A stretch of DNA of 64,000 bases from Actinokineospora sp. NBRC 105648 (GCF_030269645.1 NZ_BSTR01000005.1:1-64000), one strand, 5' to 3'. Positions 16,183-25,030 are shown, counted from the stretch's first letter. Program-made: numbers and translations. Notes: generated by a model not told the origin, from the sequence alone.

Positions 16183-16758
16183 TCAGGGGATCTCCGTGGT
16201 GCCCGGCACGACGTAGTTGCTGAGGGTGAACCGGACGGGCCGCGAGCCGCTCGGGCGCTTCGCGGCGTCGTAGGCGCGGTCTCGGTAGCGTTCGAACAGC
16301 GCGCGGATCTCGGCGGCCAGGTCGGCGGACTCGGTAGCGGTGAGGTAGCTGAGGAGAACCGTGATTCCGGTGGCCTGCTGCCACTCCGGCGGTTCGTGCC
16401 GCTGCTGACGCACCTGCTCCACCAGCCGCGCGGACTCGTTGGAGATGAAGGCCTCGGTTGCCGCCTCGGCTGCCAGTTGGCTCTCGCCCTCGAGTTCTTC
16501 CGGGTTGAGCGTCGTGCGCTTCACCTTGCGCCGCCACGGTTTTTCCCGACCCGGGACGTCCACCGGCTCCACGTAGCCGTACTTGGCCAGCATGTTCAGG
16601 TGGTAGGAGCAACTGGCCACGCTCTCCCCGATCGCCGCCGCGCACTGGGTGGCCGTGGCGGTCTCGGTGAAGAGCAGCAACTCCAGAAGTTGCCACCGCA
16701 CGGGGTGGGCCAGCGCGCGCAGCGCCTTGGGGTCGGTGATCGGCGCCGGGTCGGTCAT
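16183..16758 (-). CDS. ArsR-type winged-helix regulator
   Basis: The protein has 191 residues from the ATG at 16758. The winged helix lies at the N-terminus (ALAHPVRWQLLELLLFTETATATQCAAAIGESVASCSYHLNMLAKYGYV), as in HTH_20/ArsR proteins with a long C-terminal helical dimer part (LVEQVRQQRHEPPEW, EIRALFERYRDRAYD). No metal-binding Cys pair is obvious in the recognition helix region apart from one Cys in SCSYH. It is divergent from the mycoredoxin gene, and the 50-bp nested palindrome between them begins at its start codon, so it probably represses itself and perhaps the divergent gene. No ribosome-binding site precedes the ATG, so the message may be leaderless. Confidence 0.85.
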   Translation of the reverse strand: MTDPAPITDPKALRALAHPVRWQLLELLLFTETATATQCAAAIGESVASCSYHLNMLAKYGYVEPVDVPGREKPWRRKVKRTTLNPEELEGESQLAAEAATEAFISNESARLVEQVRQQRHEPPEWQQATGITVLLSYLTATESADLAAEIRALFERYRDRAYDAAKRPSGSRPVRFTLSNYVVPGTTEIP

Positions 16759-16759
16759 G

Positions 16760-16809
16760 TATATCAAGGTATCTTGCTCAAGACATCTTTAGCAAGACTT
16801 CTTGATATA
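16760..16809. promoter_or_regulatory. nested inverted-repeat operator between arsR-like and mycoredoxin genes
   Basis: Three inverted repeats share one centre at 16784.5: TATATCAAG (16760-16768) with CTTGATATA (16801-16809), TCTTGCT (16772-16778) with AGCAAGA (16791-16797), and AAGA (16780-16783) with TCTT (16786-16789). The site touches the regulator start codon. This is the expected place and shape for the binding site of the adjacent winged-helix dimer. Confidence 0.75.
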
Positions 16810-16908
16810 GTCGGTGTGACGCGCACCTCACCTCGGGCGGGGCATGCGCGGACCGATCCGGGCGTTGAGCCCAGTGACCAGGCAACCCCGACGCCCAGGA
16901 GCCCAGCG

Positions 16909-17157
16909 ATGTCCGCCCCCACCACGCTGACCATGTACTCCACCACCTGGTGCGGGTACTGCCGCAGGCTCAAGACCCTCCTCGACGCCGAGGGCATCGA
17001 GTACGTCGAGGTCGACATCGAGGAGACCCCCGGCGCCGCCGACTTCGTGATGAGCGTCAACGGCGGCAACCAGACGGTCCCGACGCTGCACTTCCCGGAC
17101 GGGTCCGCGCTCACCAACCCGTCGGTCGCCCAGGTCAAGGCGCAGCTGAGCAACTAG
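16909..17157 (+). CDS. mrx1: mycoredoxin (glutaredoxin-like, CGYC)
   Basis: The 82-residue protein has the glutaredoxin fold: LTMYSTTWCGYCRRLKTLLD with the CGYC active site, then EYVEVDIEE, GGNQTVPTLHFPDG with the cis-Pro loop, and a short last helix. CGYC and this length are typical of Mrx1, which reduces mycothiol mixed disulfides in actinobacteria, fitting the Rv2466c-like protein encoded at 43418. It stands alone and is divergent from the ArsR-type regulator, whose operator lies upstream, so redox-linked control is possible. A hairpin terminator follows. Confidence 0.9.
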   Translation: MSAPTTLTMYSTTWCGYCRRLKTLLDAEGIEYVEVDIEETPGAADFVMSVNGGNQTVPTLHFPDGSALTNPSVAQVKAQLSN

Positions 17158-17169
17158 CTGCCGCACCAG

Positions 17170-17202
17170 GAGCCGGAGCTGCCACCAAGGGCGCTCCGGC
17201 TC
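17170..17202 (+). terminator. hairpin terminator after mycoredoxin
   Basis: GAGCCGGAGC (17170-17179) pairs perfectly with GCTCCGGCTC (17193-17202), a 10-bp stem with a 13-nt loop, followed by a T-rich tail (TTCGGCTTTC). It begins 13 bp after the mycoredoxin stop. Confidence 0.7.
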
Positions 17203-17262
17203 TTCGGCTTTCAGACACCCGACCGCGAGCTGACGGGGGCACGCGCCCGGCCGGGGCCGCGG

Positions 17263-17562
17263 TCAGGGACGGAGCCTGCGACCCCGGAACATCAGCCACA
17301 GCACCCAGGCTTGCAGGAGCGCGGCGCCCACGAGCACGACGCTGGCGACGACGCCGTTCCAGGGCAACGGGAACTGCGGCAACAGGATGATCACCAGGGA
17401 CGCGGGCAACGTCACGACGACGGCCGCGACCGACGCGAACGACCCGTCGGCGGAACTGTCCCGCGTCGCCAGCACCACCGCGACCACGGCGAACACCACC
17501 ACCACGGTGCCGATGTAACCGAGCACCACCTTGCGCGCCACGCGCTGATTGCTCCAGGCCAC
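17263..17562 (-). CDS. small three-helix membrane protein
   Basis: The protein has about 99 residues from the GTG at 17562; the start is uncertain because no good ribosome-binding site is visible. It has three hydrophobic helices (VVLGYIGTVVVVFAVVAVVLA; VAAVVVTLPASLVIILLPQF; VVASVVLVGAALLQAWVLWLMF) and ends with RGRRLRP. The layout resembles the SCO4225-type small membrane proteins of actinobacteria. Function is unknown. The leftward gene is convergent with mycoredoxin. Confidence 0.6.
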   Translation of the reverse strand: MAWSNQRVARKVVLGYIGTVVVVFAVVAVVLATRDSSADGSFASVAAVVVTLPASLVIILLPQFPLPWNGVVASVVLVGAALLQAWVLWLMFRGRRLRP

Positions 17563-17738
17563 CGCCAGAGGATCACATGCCCGCGCCCCGCCTGCCCAAT
17601 GACCCATCCCCCGGGCCTGCACGCGCCCCCGACTGCTGTGGGACAGCACCATGTGTCGGAGCACAACGGCGCCGGGCCAATCCTCACCGGCCGCGGGTCA
17701 AGGCTCCTCGTGGGGAATGTGGCCGAGCAGCAGGGCGC

Positions 17739-19262
17739 CTACCCGGTCCGGCCGAGCAGGGCCATGGCCGCGTTGTGGCCGCCGATCCCGCTCACCCCGC
17801 CACCTCGCCGGGCGCCCGCGCCGCAGACCAACACCGTCGAGACGTCGGTCTCCACGCCCCAGCCGCCGCCATCGGCGTAGGGCCAGGAAAGATCCGCGTG
17901 GAAGATGTTGCCGCCGGGCATCCTCAGTTCCGACTCCAAGTCCACCGGCGTTCGCGCCTCTACGCGCGGGGTGCCGAACGTGTCGCGCGCGAGGCACTCC
18001 TCCAACGGGTCCAGCAGGTACCGGTTCATGCCCGACAGGTAGCGCTCGACCACGTCCGCGCGCACCGCGTCGTTGTCCGCGAACAGCGAACCAGGCATGT
18101 GCAGGCCGAAGAGAGTCAGCGTGTGCGCCTCTGCACCATCCACAATGGACCTGTCAGTCAAGGTGTGGCAGTACGTCTCCCCCGGCAACCGCGCCGGGAT
18201 CGAGCCCGCGGCGGTCAGGCGGTAGGCCGCTTCCAGCGCGGAGTACGACTCGTCCAGGTGGAAGGTGCCCGCGAAGGCCAGGGAGGCGGGGACGCCCGAC
18301 CGCAGGCGTGGTAGCCGGTCCAACAAGATATTGATCTTGAACTGGGCGCCGACCGGTGGCACGGCGGGCCTGCCGCGCAGTCGATCGAGCTCCGCGGGCG
18401 CCACGCCGGCCAACACATGGGCAGCGTCGACGACCACCTCGGTGTCGCGGTGCGCGTACCGGACCTGGGCGGACTCATCATCGGCGTCGATCGCCAGCAC
18501 GTCGGCGCCGGTCAGGATGGTGGCTCCCGCCGACCGCGCGACGCGCTCGAGTTCCCTGGTCACGCAGCCCATACCGCCTACCGGAACACGCCACTCGCCG
18601 GTACCGTTACCGATCAGGTGGTACAGGAAACAGCGATTTGCCAAGAGATCCGCAGACTCCAGTGATGTGTGCGTGCCGATCAGCCCGTCAGTCGCCACGA
18701 CCCCGCGCACGGTGTCGTCGGTGAACGTCTGCAGAAGCGTTCGGCCAAGAGGCTGTTCGAAGACGTCTTGCCAGACATGTTCACCGACCGCGCGTACCAC
18801 GACCTCGCGAATCTGCTCTCGGGTAGGAAGAGGCTCCAGCAGCGTCGGCGCCAATGCAGCTGCCATGCGCGAGAGGTCTGCGTAGAACCGGTTCCAGCGC
18901 TCGTACTCAGCGTCAGATCCCGTAAGAGCGCGGAAGGAGTCAGCGGTAGCCGCTCCGGGCGTGCGCTCTACCAGCAGGCCGGTGTGCACGCCGTCGCGCT
19001 CGATCGGCGTGTAAGAGGACACCGCACGCGAACGCAGCTGAATGCGAAGACCCAAGTCGGAGACGATGCGGTCCGGCAGCAGACTCACCAGGTAGGAGTA
19101 CCGGGACAAACGCACACCCGGGAACGGGCTAGCGCTAACCGCGGCCCCACCAACATGTCCTAGCCGTTCCAGGACGAGCACCGACCGACCCGCACGCGCC
19201 AGGTAAGCAGCGGCGACGAGCGCGTTGTGACCGCCGCCGACCACGACCACGTCGTATCTCAT
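17739..19262 (-). CDS. FAD-dependent oxidoreductase, phytoene-desaturase-like
   Basis: This 507-residue protein starts with the dinucleotide-binding motif MRYDVVVVGGGHNALVAAAY and VLVLERLGHVGGAA, typical of the phytoene dehydrogenase/PYROXD2-like flavoprotein superfamily. A second family block near the C-terminus reads [20 protein letters not shown], which closes the FAD site. Middle markers include DGLIGTHTSLESAD and WRVPVGGMGCVTREL. No carotenoid genes are nearby, so the substrate is unknown and carotenoid desaturation should not be assumed. It lies in the same direction as the TetR gene, 21 bp after it, and may be controlled with it. Confidence 0.85.
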   Translation of the reverse strand: MRYDVVVVGGGHNALVAAAYLARAGRSVLVLERLGHVGGAAVSASPFPGVRLSRYSYLVSLLPDRIVSDLGLRIQLRSRAVSSYTPIERDGVHTGLLVERTPGAATADSFRALTGSDAEYERWNRFYADLSRMAAALAPTLLEPLPTREQIREVVVRAVGEHVWQDVFEQPLGRTLLQTFTDDTVRGVVATDGLIGTHTSLESADLLANRCFLYHLIGNGTGEWRVPVGGMGCVTRELERVARSAGATILTGADVLAIDADDESAQVRYAHRDTEVVVDAAHVLAGVAPAELDRLRGRPAVPPVGAQFKINILLDRLPRLRSGVPASLAFAGTFHLDESYSALEAAYRLTAAGSIPARLPGETYCHTLTDRSIVDGAEAHTLTLFGLHMPGSLFADNDAVRADVVERYLSGMNRYLLDPLEECLARDTFGTPRVEARTPVDLESELRMPGGNIFHADLSWPYADGGGWGVETDVSTVLVCGAGARRGGGVSGIGGHNAAMALLGRTG

Positions 19263-19283
19263 CGCTCCGACCCTAACGGACCG

Positions 19284-19871
19284 CTAAGAGACCCCCGCAA
19301 GGATGGCGGCGACGATCTTGTGCACGGAGGCGAAGTCCGGCGGAGTGCCCTCTCGGTCCGAGAACGGGAGGTGCGCCGCCCCGATCAGCGTCGGCGCGAG
19401 CGTGTCGACATCGGCATCCGCCGCGATGCGCCCCAGGTCCCGCTCCGCCGTGAGGTAGGCGGCGATCATCTGAGCCGCCTCCGTGAGGACCGGGAGCCCA
19501 CCCGCGGGCCGCGCCTGACGCAGCCGACGGCGCAGCTCGTCCCGGAAGGTGACCAGACCGACGATCGCCACCGCGACCGACTGGAACAGGGACAGCAGCG
19601 CGTCCGTGAGGTTGCCCGCCACGGTGCCCGTTCCAGCGGATTCGCACAGGGCAGCGGATTGACCATCGATGCGGGCGGCGCGATCCAGTACGAGCTCGGT
19701 GAGGAACCCGTCGAAATCGGGGAAGTACCTGTGCAGGACACCTTTCGCGCAGCCCGCCTCGGTGGTCACCGCACGGCTGGTCAGCGCGTTCGGCCCGGCG
19801 CGGAGCAGGACGCGCTCAGCGGCGTCGAACAGCTGCCCGCGCGCGTCACGAAGTTGGACCCCGGTCGGCAC
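19284..19871 (-). CDS. TetR-family repressor
   Basis: The N-terminal HTH reads QLFDAAERVLLRAGPNALTSRAVTTEAGCAKGVLHRYFPDFDGFL, the standard TetR layout with a Y-F motif in the recognition region. The C-terminal ligand domain is helical and Ala/Leu-rich. I chose the GTG at 19871 (195 residues) because the longer start at 19916 would put the N-terminus inside the palindromic operator region and add residues unlike TetR proteins. It is divergent from a methyltransferase gene and followed by the flavoprotein gene, so it probably controls one or both. Confidence 0.85.
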   Translation of the reverse strand: MPTGVQLRDARGQLFDAAERVLLRAGPNALTSRAVTTEAGCAKGVLHRYFPDFDGFLTELVLDRAARIDGQSAALCESAGTGTVAGNLTDALLSLFQSVAVAIVGLVTFRDELRRRLRQARPAGGLPVLTEAAQMIAAYLTAERDLGRIAADADVDTLAPTLIGAAHLPFSDREGTPPDFASVHKIVAAILAGVS

Positions 19872-19887
19872 CGCGCCTCCATCGACG

Positions 19888-19927
19888 AGTGGGCACGCGC
19901 CCACTAGAGTGGGCACATGCCCACTCT
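19888..19927. promoter_or_regulatory. tandem palindromic TetR operators
   Basis: Two inverted repeats lie side by side. At 19888-19905, AGTGGGC and GCCCACT flank ACGC. At 19906-19927, AGAGTGGGC and GCCCACTCT flank ACAT. Both share GTGGGC-N4-GCCCAC. The second covers the first ATG of the methyltransferase gene at 19917, so binding would block its start region. The neighbouring TetR protein is the obvious ligand. Confidence 0.8.
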
Positions 19928-20693
19928 ACCGTCGGAGCAGCCGTCGCACCGCCGGCGCGGGATGGCCGAGTCGTTCGGGTCGAACCCGGAACGCTACGAC
20001 CGGACCCGCCCGAGCTACCCCGACGAGCTGGTGGTGGCGGTCGTCGCCCGGGGTCGCGACATCCTCGACGTCGGCTGCGGCACCGGCATCGCCGCCCGGC
20101 AGTTCCAGGCCGCGAGCGCCCAGGTGCTCGGCGTGGACGTCGACCCGAGGATGGCCGAGTTCGCGCGCCGCACCGGGGTGGAGGTCGAGGTGTCGGCGTT
20201 CGAGGCGTGGGACCCGGCGGGCCGGACGTTCGACGTGGTCACCGCCGGGCAGACCTGGCACTGGGTGGGCCCGGTCGCGGGCGCCGCCCAGGCAGCGCGG
20301 GTGTTGCGCCCCGGCGGGCTGCTCGCCTTGTTCTGGAACGTTTTCCAGCCGGCGCCGGAGGTGGGCGAGGCGTTCGCGGAGGTGCACCGACGGGTCGCCC
20401 CCGACTCGCCGCTCAACCCGTGGACGGTCAGCGACGGGTACTCACGACTGCTGACCGCGGCGACCGACGGGATAAGCCAGGCAGGCGCGTTCAGCAGTCC
20501 CGAGCAGTGGCAGTTCGACTGGGAGCGGACCTACACCCGCGACGAGTGGCTGGACCAGATGGCCACCAGCGGCGGCGCGGGCGAGCTGCCGCTGGCAGAC
20601 CTGCAAGCTGCCACCGGATCCGTCATCGACGGATTCGGTGGCAGCTTCACCATGGGCTATCGCACCCAGGCGATCACCGCGACCCGCGACTAG
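19917..20693 (+). CDS. SAM-dependent class I methyltransferase
   Basis: This 258-residue protein has the SAM-binding motif ILDVGCGTGIAARQF, then VLGVDVDPRMAEFA, DVVTAGQTWHWV and AARVLRPGGLLALFW, the order of a type 11 methyltransferase. The beginning (FGSNPERYDRTRPSYP) is typical of a large actinobacterial family acting on unknown small molecules. The ATG at 19917 lies inside the operator; if the message is not leaderless, the ATG at 19962 is the better start. Its stop overlaps the stop of the SDR gene at CTAG. Control by the divergent TetR is likely. Confidence 0.9.
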   Translation: MPTLPSEQPSHRRRGMAESFGSNPERYDRTRPSYPDELVVAVVARGRDILDVGCGTGIAARQFQAASAQVLGVDVDPRMAEFARRTGVEVEVSAFEAWDPAGRTFDVVTAGQTWHWVGPVAGAAQAARVLRPGGLLALFWNVFQPAPEVGEAFAEVHRRVAPDSPLNPWTVSDGYSRLLTAATDGISQAGAFSSPEQWQFDWERTYTRDEWLDQMATSGGAGELPLADLQAATGSVIDGFGGSFTMGYRTQAITATRD

Positions 20694-21475
20694 TGCAGAT
20701 AAGAGGCGCCGTTCAGGTCCAGAACCGCGCCTGAGGCCCACAACGCCTCCCGGGACGCCAGGTAGATCACCGCCGAGGCGATCTCCGACGGCTCGGCCAC
20801 CCGGTCGAACGGGCTCTGCGACCGGATCACCTGTCCCTGCGCGCCGGACAGCCGCCCGGACACCCGGTCGGTCTCCACGAACCCCGGCGCCACCGACGTG
20901 ACCGCGATCCTGTGCGGCGCCAGCGCGACCGCGAGTGACTGCCCGAGCGAGTGCAGCCCCGCCTTGCTCGCGCCGTACGCGGGGTGTTCGGGCTCCCCGC
21001 GAAGAGCGCCGCGGGAACCTACGTTGACCACGCGACCACCGGTGCCCTGCGAGATCATCTGCGCTGCCACCTGATGGGTGAGGTTGGCTGCCCCCAACAG
21101 GTTCACCGCGAGCACGTCGCGCCACGCCGTTACCCAATCCGGGTACGCCGTGCCCACGGGCGGGTGCGCGGGCGTCAGCACAGCCGCGTTGTTGACCAGT
21201 ACGTCGATCCCGCCCAGCGAGGCCACGACCGAGGCCACCAACGGCGGGATGGCGGCCGGGTCCGCCAGATCGGCACGCACGGTGACGTGCCCGTCCCCGG
21301 GTAGACCAACCCTCACCTGATCAGCGCGTTCCGGACTCGATGAGTAGTGCACCGCGACGCGGTCGCCGAGGGCCGCGAAGGCGTGCGCGATCGCGGCGCC
21401 GATACCGCCGGACGCGCCGGTCACCAGGACACGGCGGGTCGGCGGGGTGCCGCCGGGAGCGGGGATGTCATTCAT
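20690..21475 (-). CDS. short-chain dehydrogenase/reductase (SDR)
   Basis: The 261-residue protein is a classical SDR: VLVTGASGGIGAAIA (TGxxxGxG cofactor motif), DVLVNNAAV, a Ser in VVNVGSRG, and catalytic YGASK, then SVAPGFVETD. It should reduce or oxidise a carbonyl/alcohol with NAD(P). The substrate is not readable. It is convergent with the methyltransferase gene and ends in an overlapping stop, and it is divergent from the secreted protease gene. Confidence 0.9.
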   Translation of the reverse strand: MNDIPAPGGTPPTRRVLVTGASGGIGAAIAHAFAALGDRVAVHYSSSPERADQVRVGLPGDGHVTVRADLADPAAIPPLVASVVASLGGIDVLVNNAAVLTPAHPPVGTAYPDWVTAWRDVLAVNLLGAANLTHQVAAQMISQGTGGRVVNVGSRGALRGEPEHPAYGASKAGLHSLGQSLAVALAPHRIAVTSVAPGFVETDRVSGRLSGAQGQVIRSQSPFDRVAEPSEIASAVIYLASREALWASGAVLDLNGASYLH

Positions 21476-21602
21476 GTTGCCACCTTCCCAGTAGTGCGGG
21501 AAAAGGGAGATATGACCTTATTGGTATGTACCAATACGGGCTATCAGCCTCCTACCGTCGGGGTTCCTACCCTGCACAACTCGCCCTCGTTTGGAGAGCG
21601 TG

Positions 21603-22949
21603 ATGAATCGGAAGCTCACCGCTGCCGCCCTGGCAGCACTCACGGCGGGCGGTCTCGTGACCGCGATCGCCCTGACCCCCGCCGCGACAGCCGGGCAGTC
21701 CACCCCGGCCGCCGCCGCGGACACGGCCAACGCCGACATGCTGGCCGCGCTCGGCCGCGACCTCAAGCTCAGCCCCGACCAGGCCCGGCAGCGCCTGGAC
21801 CGCGAGCACAAGGCCGCCCGCACCGAGAGCGCCCTGCGCGGCACCCTCGGCAACACCTTCGGCGGCGCCTGGCTGGACCAGGGCGCGAACACCCTGACCG
21901 TCGCGCTCACCGACCCGGCCAAGGCCGACCAGGTCCGCGCGCTCGGCGCCGTGCCGAAGACGGTGGGCCGCAGCCAGGCCCAGCTCGACGCCCTCAAGGG
22001 CAAGCTGGACAGCACCTCGGTCAAGGCGCCCAAGTCGGTCCCCGGCTGGTACGTCGACGTCAACACCAACGCGGTCGTGGTGCTGACCAAGCCGGGCAAG
22101 CAGGACGCGGCCAAGGCATGGGCCGCCGCCAGTGGTGTCGACGCGAGCGCCGTTCGGTACGAGAACTCGTCCGAGGAGCCCCGGCCGCTCATCGATGTCA
22201 TCGGTGGCAACGCCTACAACTTCGGCGGCGGCAGCCGGTGCTCGATCGGCTTCTCGGTCAACGGCGGGTTCGTGACCGCGGGCCACTGCGGCACCACCGG
22301 CACCCAGACCTCCAACCCCAGCGGTTCGGTCGGCGGCTCGAGCTTCCCGGGCAACGACTACGGCTGGGTCCGCGTCGCGGCGGGCAACACCCCGCGCGCG
22401 CTGGTCAACCGCTACCCCGGCACCGTCCCGGTCGCCGGCTCCACCGAGGCCGCCGTCGGCGCGTCGGTCTGCCGCTCGGGCTCCACGACCGGGTGGCACT
22501 GCGGCACGATCCAGCAGAAGAACGCCTCCGTCACCTACCAGGAGGGCACCGTGTCCGGACTGACCCGGACCAACGCGTGCGCCGAGCCCGGTGACTCCGG
22601 TGGCTCGTGGCTCGCGGGCGACCAGGCCCAGGGCGTCACCTCCGGCGGTTCGGGCAACTGCACCTCCGGCGGCACGTTCTACTTCCAGCCGGTCAACGAG
22701 ATCCTGCAGGCGTTCGGCCTGCAGCTGCTGACCTCGGGCACCACCCCGCCCACCAGCACCACCCGCCCGACCAACCCGACGACCACCACCACGGGCAACC
22801 CGGGTAACACCACCTGGGCGGCGAACACCAACTACGCCACCGGCGCGACCGTGACGTACGCGGGTGTCAGCTACCGCTGCCTGCAGGGGCACTACTCCCT
22901 CACCGGCTGGGAGCCGCCGAACGTTCCGTCGCTCTGGCAACGGAGCTAG
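21603..22949 (+). CDS. secreted streptogrisin-like serine protease with C-terminal carbohydrate-binding module
   Basis: This 448-residue protein begins at the ATG at 21603 behind GGAG. Residues 1-31 form a Sec signal. Residues 40-185 are an alpha-lytic-type propeptide. The mature S1 domain has catalytic His 228 in TAGHCG, Asp 252 in DYGW and Ser 332 in GDSGGSW. The cysteines in SRCSI and GHCG, VCRSG and HCGTI, and ACAEP and GNCTS fit three disulfides. A Thr/Pro linker (GTTPPTSTTRPTNPTTTT) leads to a module with TWAANTNYATGATVTYAG and YRCLQGH, ending in W, like CBM5/12 chitin-binding domains. It should be an extracellular protease that sticks to chitin or other polymers. A strong terminator follows. 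Confidence 0.92.
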   Translation: MNRKLTAAALAALTAGGLVTAIALTPAATAGQSTPAAAADTANADMLAALGRDLKLSPDQARQRLDREHKAARTESALRGTLGNTFGGAWLDQGANTLTVALTDPAKADQVRALGAVPKTVGRSQAQLDALKGKLDSTSVKAPKSVPGWYVDVNTNAVVVLTKPGKQDAAKAWAAASGVDASAVRYENSSEEPRPLIDVIGGNAYNFGGGSRCSIGFSVNGGFVTAGHCGTTGTQTSNPSGSVGGSSFPGNDYGWVRVAAGNTPRALVNRYPGTVPVAGSTEAAVGASVCRSGSTTGWHCGTIQQKNASVTYQEGTVSGLTRTNACAEPGDSGGSWLAGDQAQGVTSGGSGNCTSGGTFYFQPVNEILQAFGLQLLTSGTTPPTSTTRPTNPTTTTTGNPGNTTWAANTNYATGATVTYAGVSYRCLQGHYSLTGWEPPNVPSLWQRS

Positions 22950-22967
22950 GAACCGGCAGTTCCCCCA

Positions 22968-23009
22968 GGGGGCCGCTCTCGACGGACGCAGGCGTCGAGG
23001 GCGGCCCCC
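22968..23009 (+). terminator. terminator after the secreted protease
   Basis: A 17-bp stem is formed by GGGGGCCGCTCTCGACG (22968-22984) and CGTCGAGGGCGGCCCCC (22993-23009), with one G-T wobble and an 8-nt loop, followed by GTCCTTTTG. It begins 19 bp after the protease stop. Confidence 0.85.
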
Positions 23010-23036
23010 GTCCTTTTGCCCGCCTAGGCTGGGGGC

Positions 23037-23858
23037 ATGGGACGGGTGACAGTGCGCAGGCCGGTGGTCAGGCTCGGCCCCGGCGGACGGCGGTCGCGGC
23101 TCGACTCGCTGGCCGCCGAGGAGCCGCTGGAGCTGCGCGTCGGCGGGAAGGCCCTGGCGGTGACCATGCGGACGCCGGGCCACGACGTCGAGCTGGCGCA
23201 CGGGTTCTTGCTCACCGAGGGTGTGATCGGCGCACGGTCCGATGTGGCCGTCGCGCGCTACTGCGACGGCGTGGACGATTCTGGGCAGAACACGTACAAC
23301 GTGCTCGACGTCGCGCTCGCCGATGGTGTTCCCCCGCCGGAAACCGGTGTTGAGCGGAACTTCTACACAACGTCCTCTTGCGGCGTTTGCGGGAAAGCGG
23401 CGTTGGACGCGGTGAAGCTGAAGACACGCTTCTCGCCCGCAGGAGACCCTGTCCGCGTTTCGTCGGCAGTGCTATCTGGCTTGCCAGATGTCTTACGGGA
23501 GAAGCAAAAAGTCTTCGCCAGCACAGGTGGTCTGCACGGCGCGGGGTTGTTCACCGCCGACGGCGCTGAACTTGTTGTGCGAGAAGATGTTGGTAGGCAC
23601 AACGCGGTAGACAAGGTGCTCGGGTGGGCGCTCTTGCAAGACCGGGTGCCGTTGCGCGGGATGGTGCTCTTGGTGTCCGGTAGGGCGTCGTTCGAGTTGG
23701 TGCAGAAGGCCGCGATGGCAGGCGTACCGGTCCTCGCGGCGGTGTCGGCGCCGTCGTCGCTGGCGGTGTCGTTGGCGGACGAGCAAGGGATGACCCTGGT
23801 GGGTTTCCTGCGCGGCGACAGCATGAACCTCTACACGGGCGACGGACGGGTCGAGTGA
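23037..23858 (+). CDS. fdhD: formate dehydrogenase accessory sulfurtransferase FdhD
   Basis: FdhD carries sulfur to the molybdenum cofactor of formate-dehydrogenase-type enzymes. The 273-residue protein has the conserved [10 protein letters not shown], the redox Cys pair in SSCGVCGK (residues about 114-117), [27 protein letters not shown] and [14 protein letters not shown]. Its likely client in this window is the YdeP-like oxidoreductase at 13057. The stop overlaps the GTG of the CoA transferase gene (GTGA), so the two are coupled, though the link in function is not obvious. Confidence 0.95.
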   Translation: MGRVTVRRPVVRLGPGGRRSRLDSLAAEEPLELRVGGKALAVTMRTPGHDVELAHGFLLTEGVIGARSDVAVARYCDGVDDSGQNTYNVLDVALADGVPPPETGVERNFYTTSSCGVCGKAALDAVKLKTRFSPAGDPVRVSSAVLSGLPDVLREKQKVFASTGGLHGAGLFTADGAELVVREDVGRHNAVDKVLGWALLQDRVPLRGMVLLVSGRASFELVQKAAMAGVPVLAAVSAPSSLAVSLADEQGMTLVGFLRGDSMNLYTGDGRVE

Positions 23859-25030
23859 GACCACTCGAAGGTGTGGTCGTGCTGAGCCTCGAACAGGCCG
23901 TCGCCGTGCCGTACGCGACCCGGCTGCTGGCCGACCTCGGTGCGCGGGTGATCAAAGTGGAGCGACCGGGGGCCGGGGACTTCGCCCGCGCCTACGACTC
24001 CTCGTGCGGCGAGGTGTCGAGCTACTTCGCGTGGACCAACGTCGGCAAGGAATCGCTGGCGGTCGATCTCAAGGCGCCCGAGGGCGCTGCCGTGATCGCG
24101 GCGCTGGTGGCCCGGGCGGATGTCGTGATGTGCAACCTCTCCCCCGGCGCGGCTCGCCGGTTGCGGCTGGACCCGGAGAGCCTGCGGGCCGCGCACCCGA
24201 AGTTGATCGCGGCCGAGCTGTCGTCGTACGGCGAGGGCGGCCCGTACAGCGACCGCAAGGCGTTCGACGCGTTGGTGCAGTCCGAGACGGGTCTGATCGC
24301 GGCGACAGGTGATGGTGAAGTCGTCGCCCGCGCTGGGATCTCCGTGGCGGACATCGCCGCCGGCGTGCAGCTGCACGCGGCGGTCTTGGCGGCGTTGGTG
24401 CGGCGCGGCCGGACGGGCGAAGGCGCGACGCTGCGGCTGACGTTGATGGAGGCGCTGGCCGAGTGGATGCACCAGCCCGCCCTGTACGCGTTCGGCACCG
24501 GTCAGGCGCCTGAGCGGCACGGTTCGCACCACCCCACAATCGCGCCGTACGGGGTCTTCACCTGTGCTGACGGCACGGTGCACCTCGCGGTGCAGAACGA
24601 CGGCCAGTGGCGGCGGCTCTGTGCGGTGCTCGACCCGGCCCTGGCCGAGGACCCGCGGTTCGACACGGTGTCCGGTCGGGTCGACCACCGGGCCGAGCTG
24701 CACGCCCGGCTGCAGCCACGGCTCGACGCCCGGACGACGGACTTCCTGGTGGCCGCGCTCGACGCCGCCGACGTCCCGGTGGCCAGGACCCGGTCGGTCG
24801 CCGAACTGCGCGACCACCCGCAGTTGACCTCGCGGGGCCGCTGGGCCGAGGTGGCGGTGCCGGGCGGTTCGGTGCCGATGCTGCGCCCACCGGTCGACGC
24901 GGACGCCTGGACCTGGGACCCGGCGGCCGTACCAGCGCTCGGCGCGCACACCGAGGCCGTCCTGGACTGGCTGGGCTACCCGGCCGCCGCGATCGCCGAT
25001 CTCCGGTCCCGAGGGGTCGTCGGCGCCTGA
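23855..25030 (+). CDS. class III CoA transferase (CaiB/BaiF family)
   Basis: The 391-residue protein has [45 protein letters not shown], the typical N-terminal block, then LDLK-like [14 protein letters not shown], and the catalytic-region [28 protein letters not shown]. Family III enzymes move CoA between carboxylic acids through an Asp-bound intermediate; the Asp in KAFDALVQ is the expected one. The donor and acceptor are unknown. The GTG start at 23855 overlaps the fdhD stop. Confidence 0.92.
   Translation: MRPLEGVVVLSLEQAVAVPYATRLLADLGARVIKVERPGAGDFARAYDSSCGEVSSYFAWTNVGKESLAVDLKAPEGAAVIAALVARADVVMCNLSPGAARRLRLDPESLRAAHPKLIAAELSSYGEGGPYSDRKAFDALVQSETGLIAATGDGEVVARAGISVADIAAGVQLHAAVLAALVRRGRTGEGATLRLTLMEALAEWMHQPALYAFGTGQAPERHGSHHPTIAPYGVFTCADGTVHLAVQNDGQWRRLCAVLDPALAEDPRFDTVSGRVDHRAELHARLQPRLDARTTDFLVAALDAADVPVARTRSVAELRDHPQLTSRGRWAEVAVPGGSVPMLRPPVDADAWTWDPAAVPALGAHTEAVLDWLGYPAAAIADLRSRGVVGA

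Noticed and set aside
15403-17157. Single 584-codon gene ending in mycoredoxin
   Set aside because: Only the last 82 codons are protein-like with a family match; the rest crosses the antisense ArsR gene and an intergenic operator.
17739-19262. Carotenoid biosynthesis gene
   Set aside because: The flavoprotein resembles phytoene desaturases, but no crtB/crtE or other carotenoid gene is near, and the wider superfamily has other substrates.
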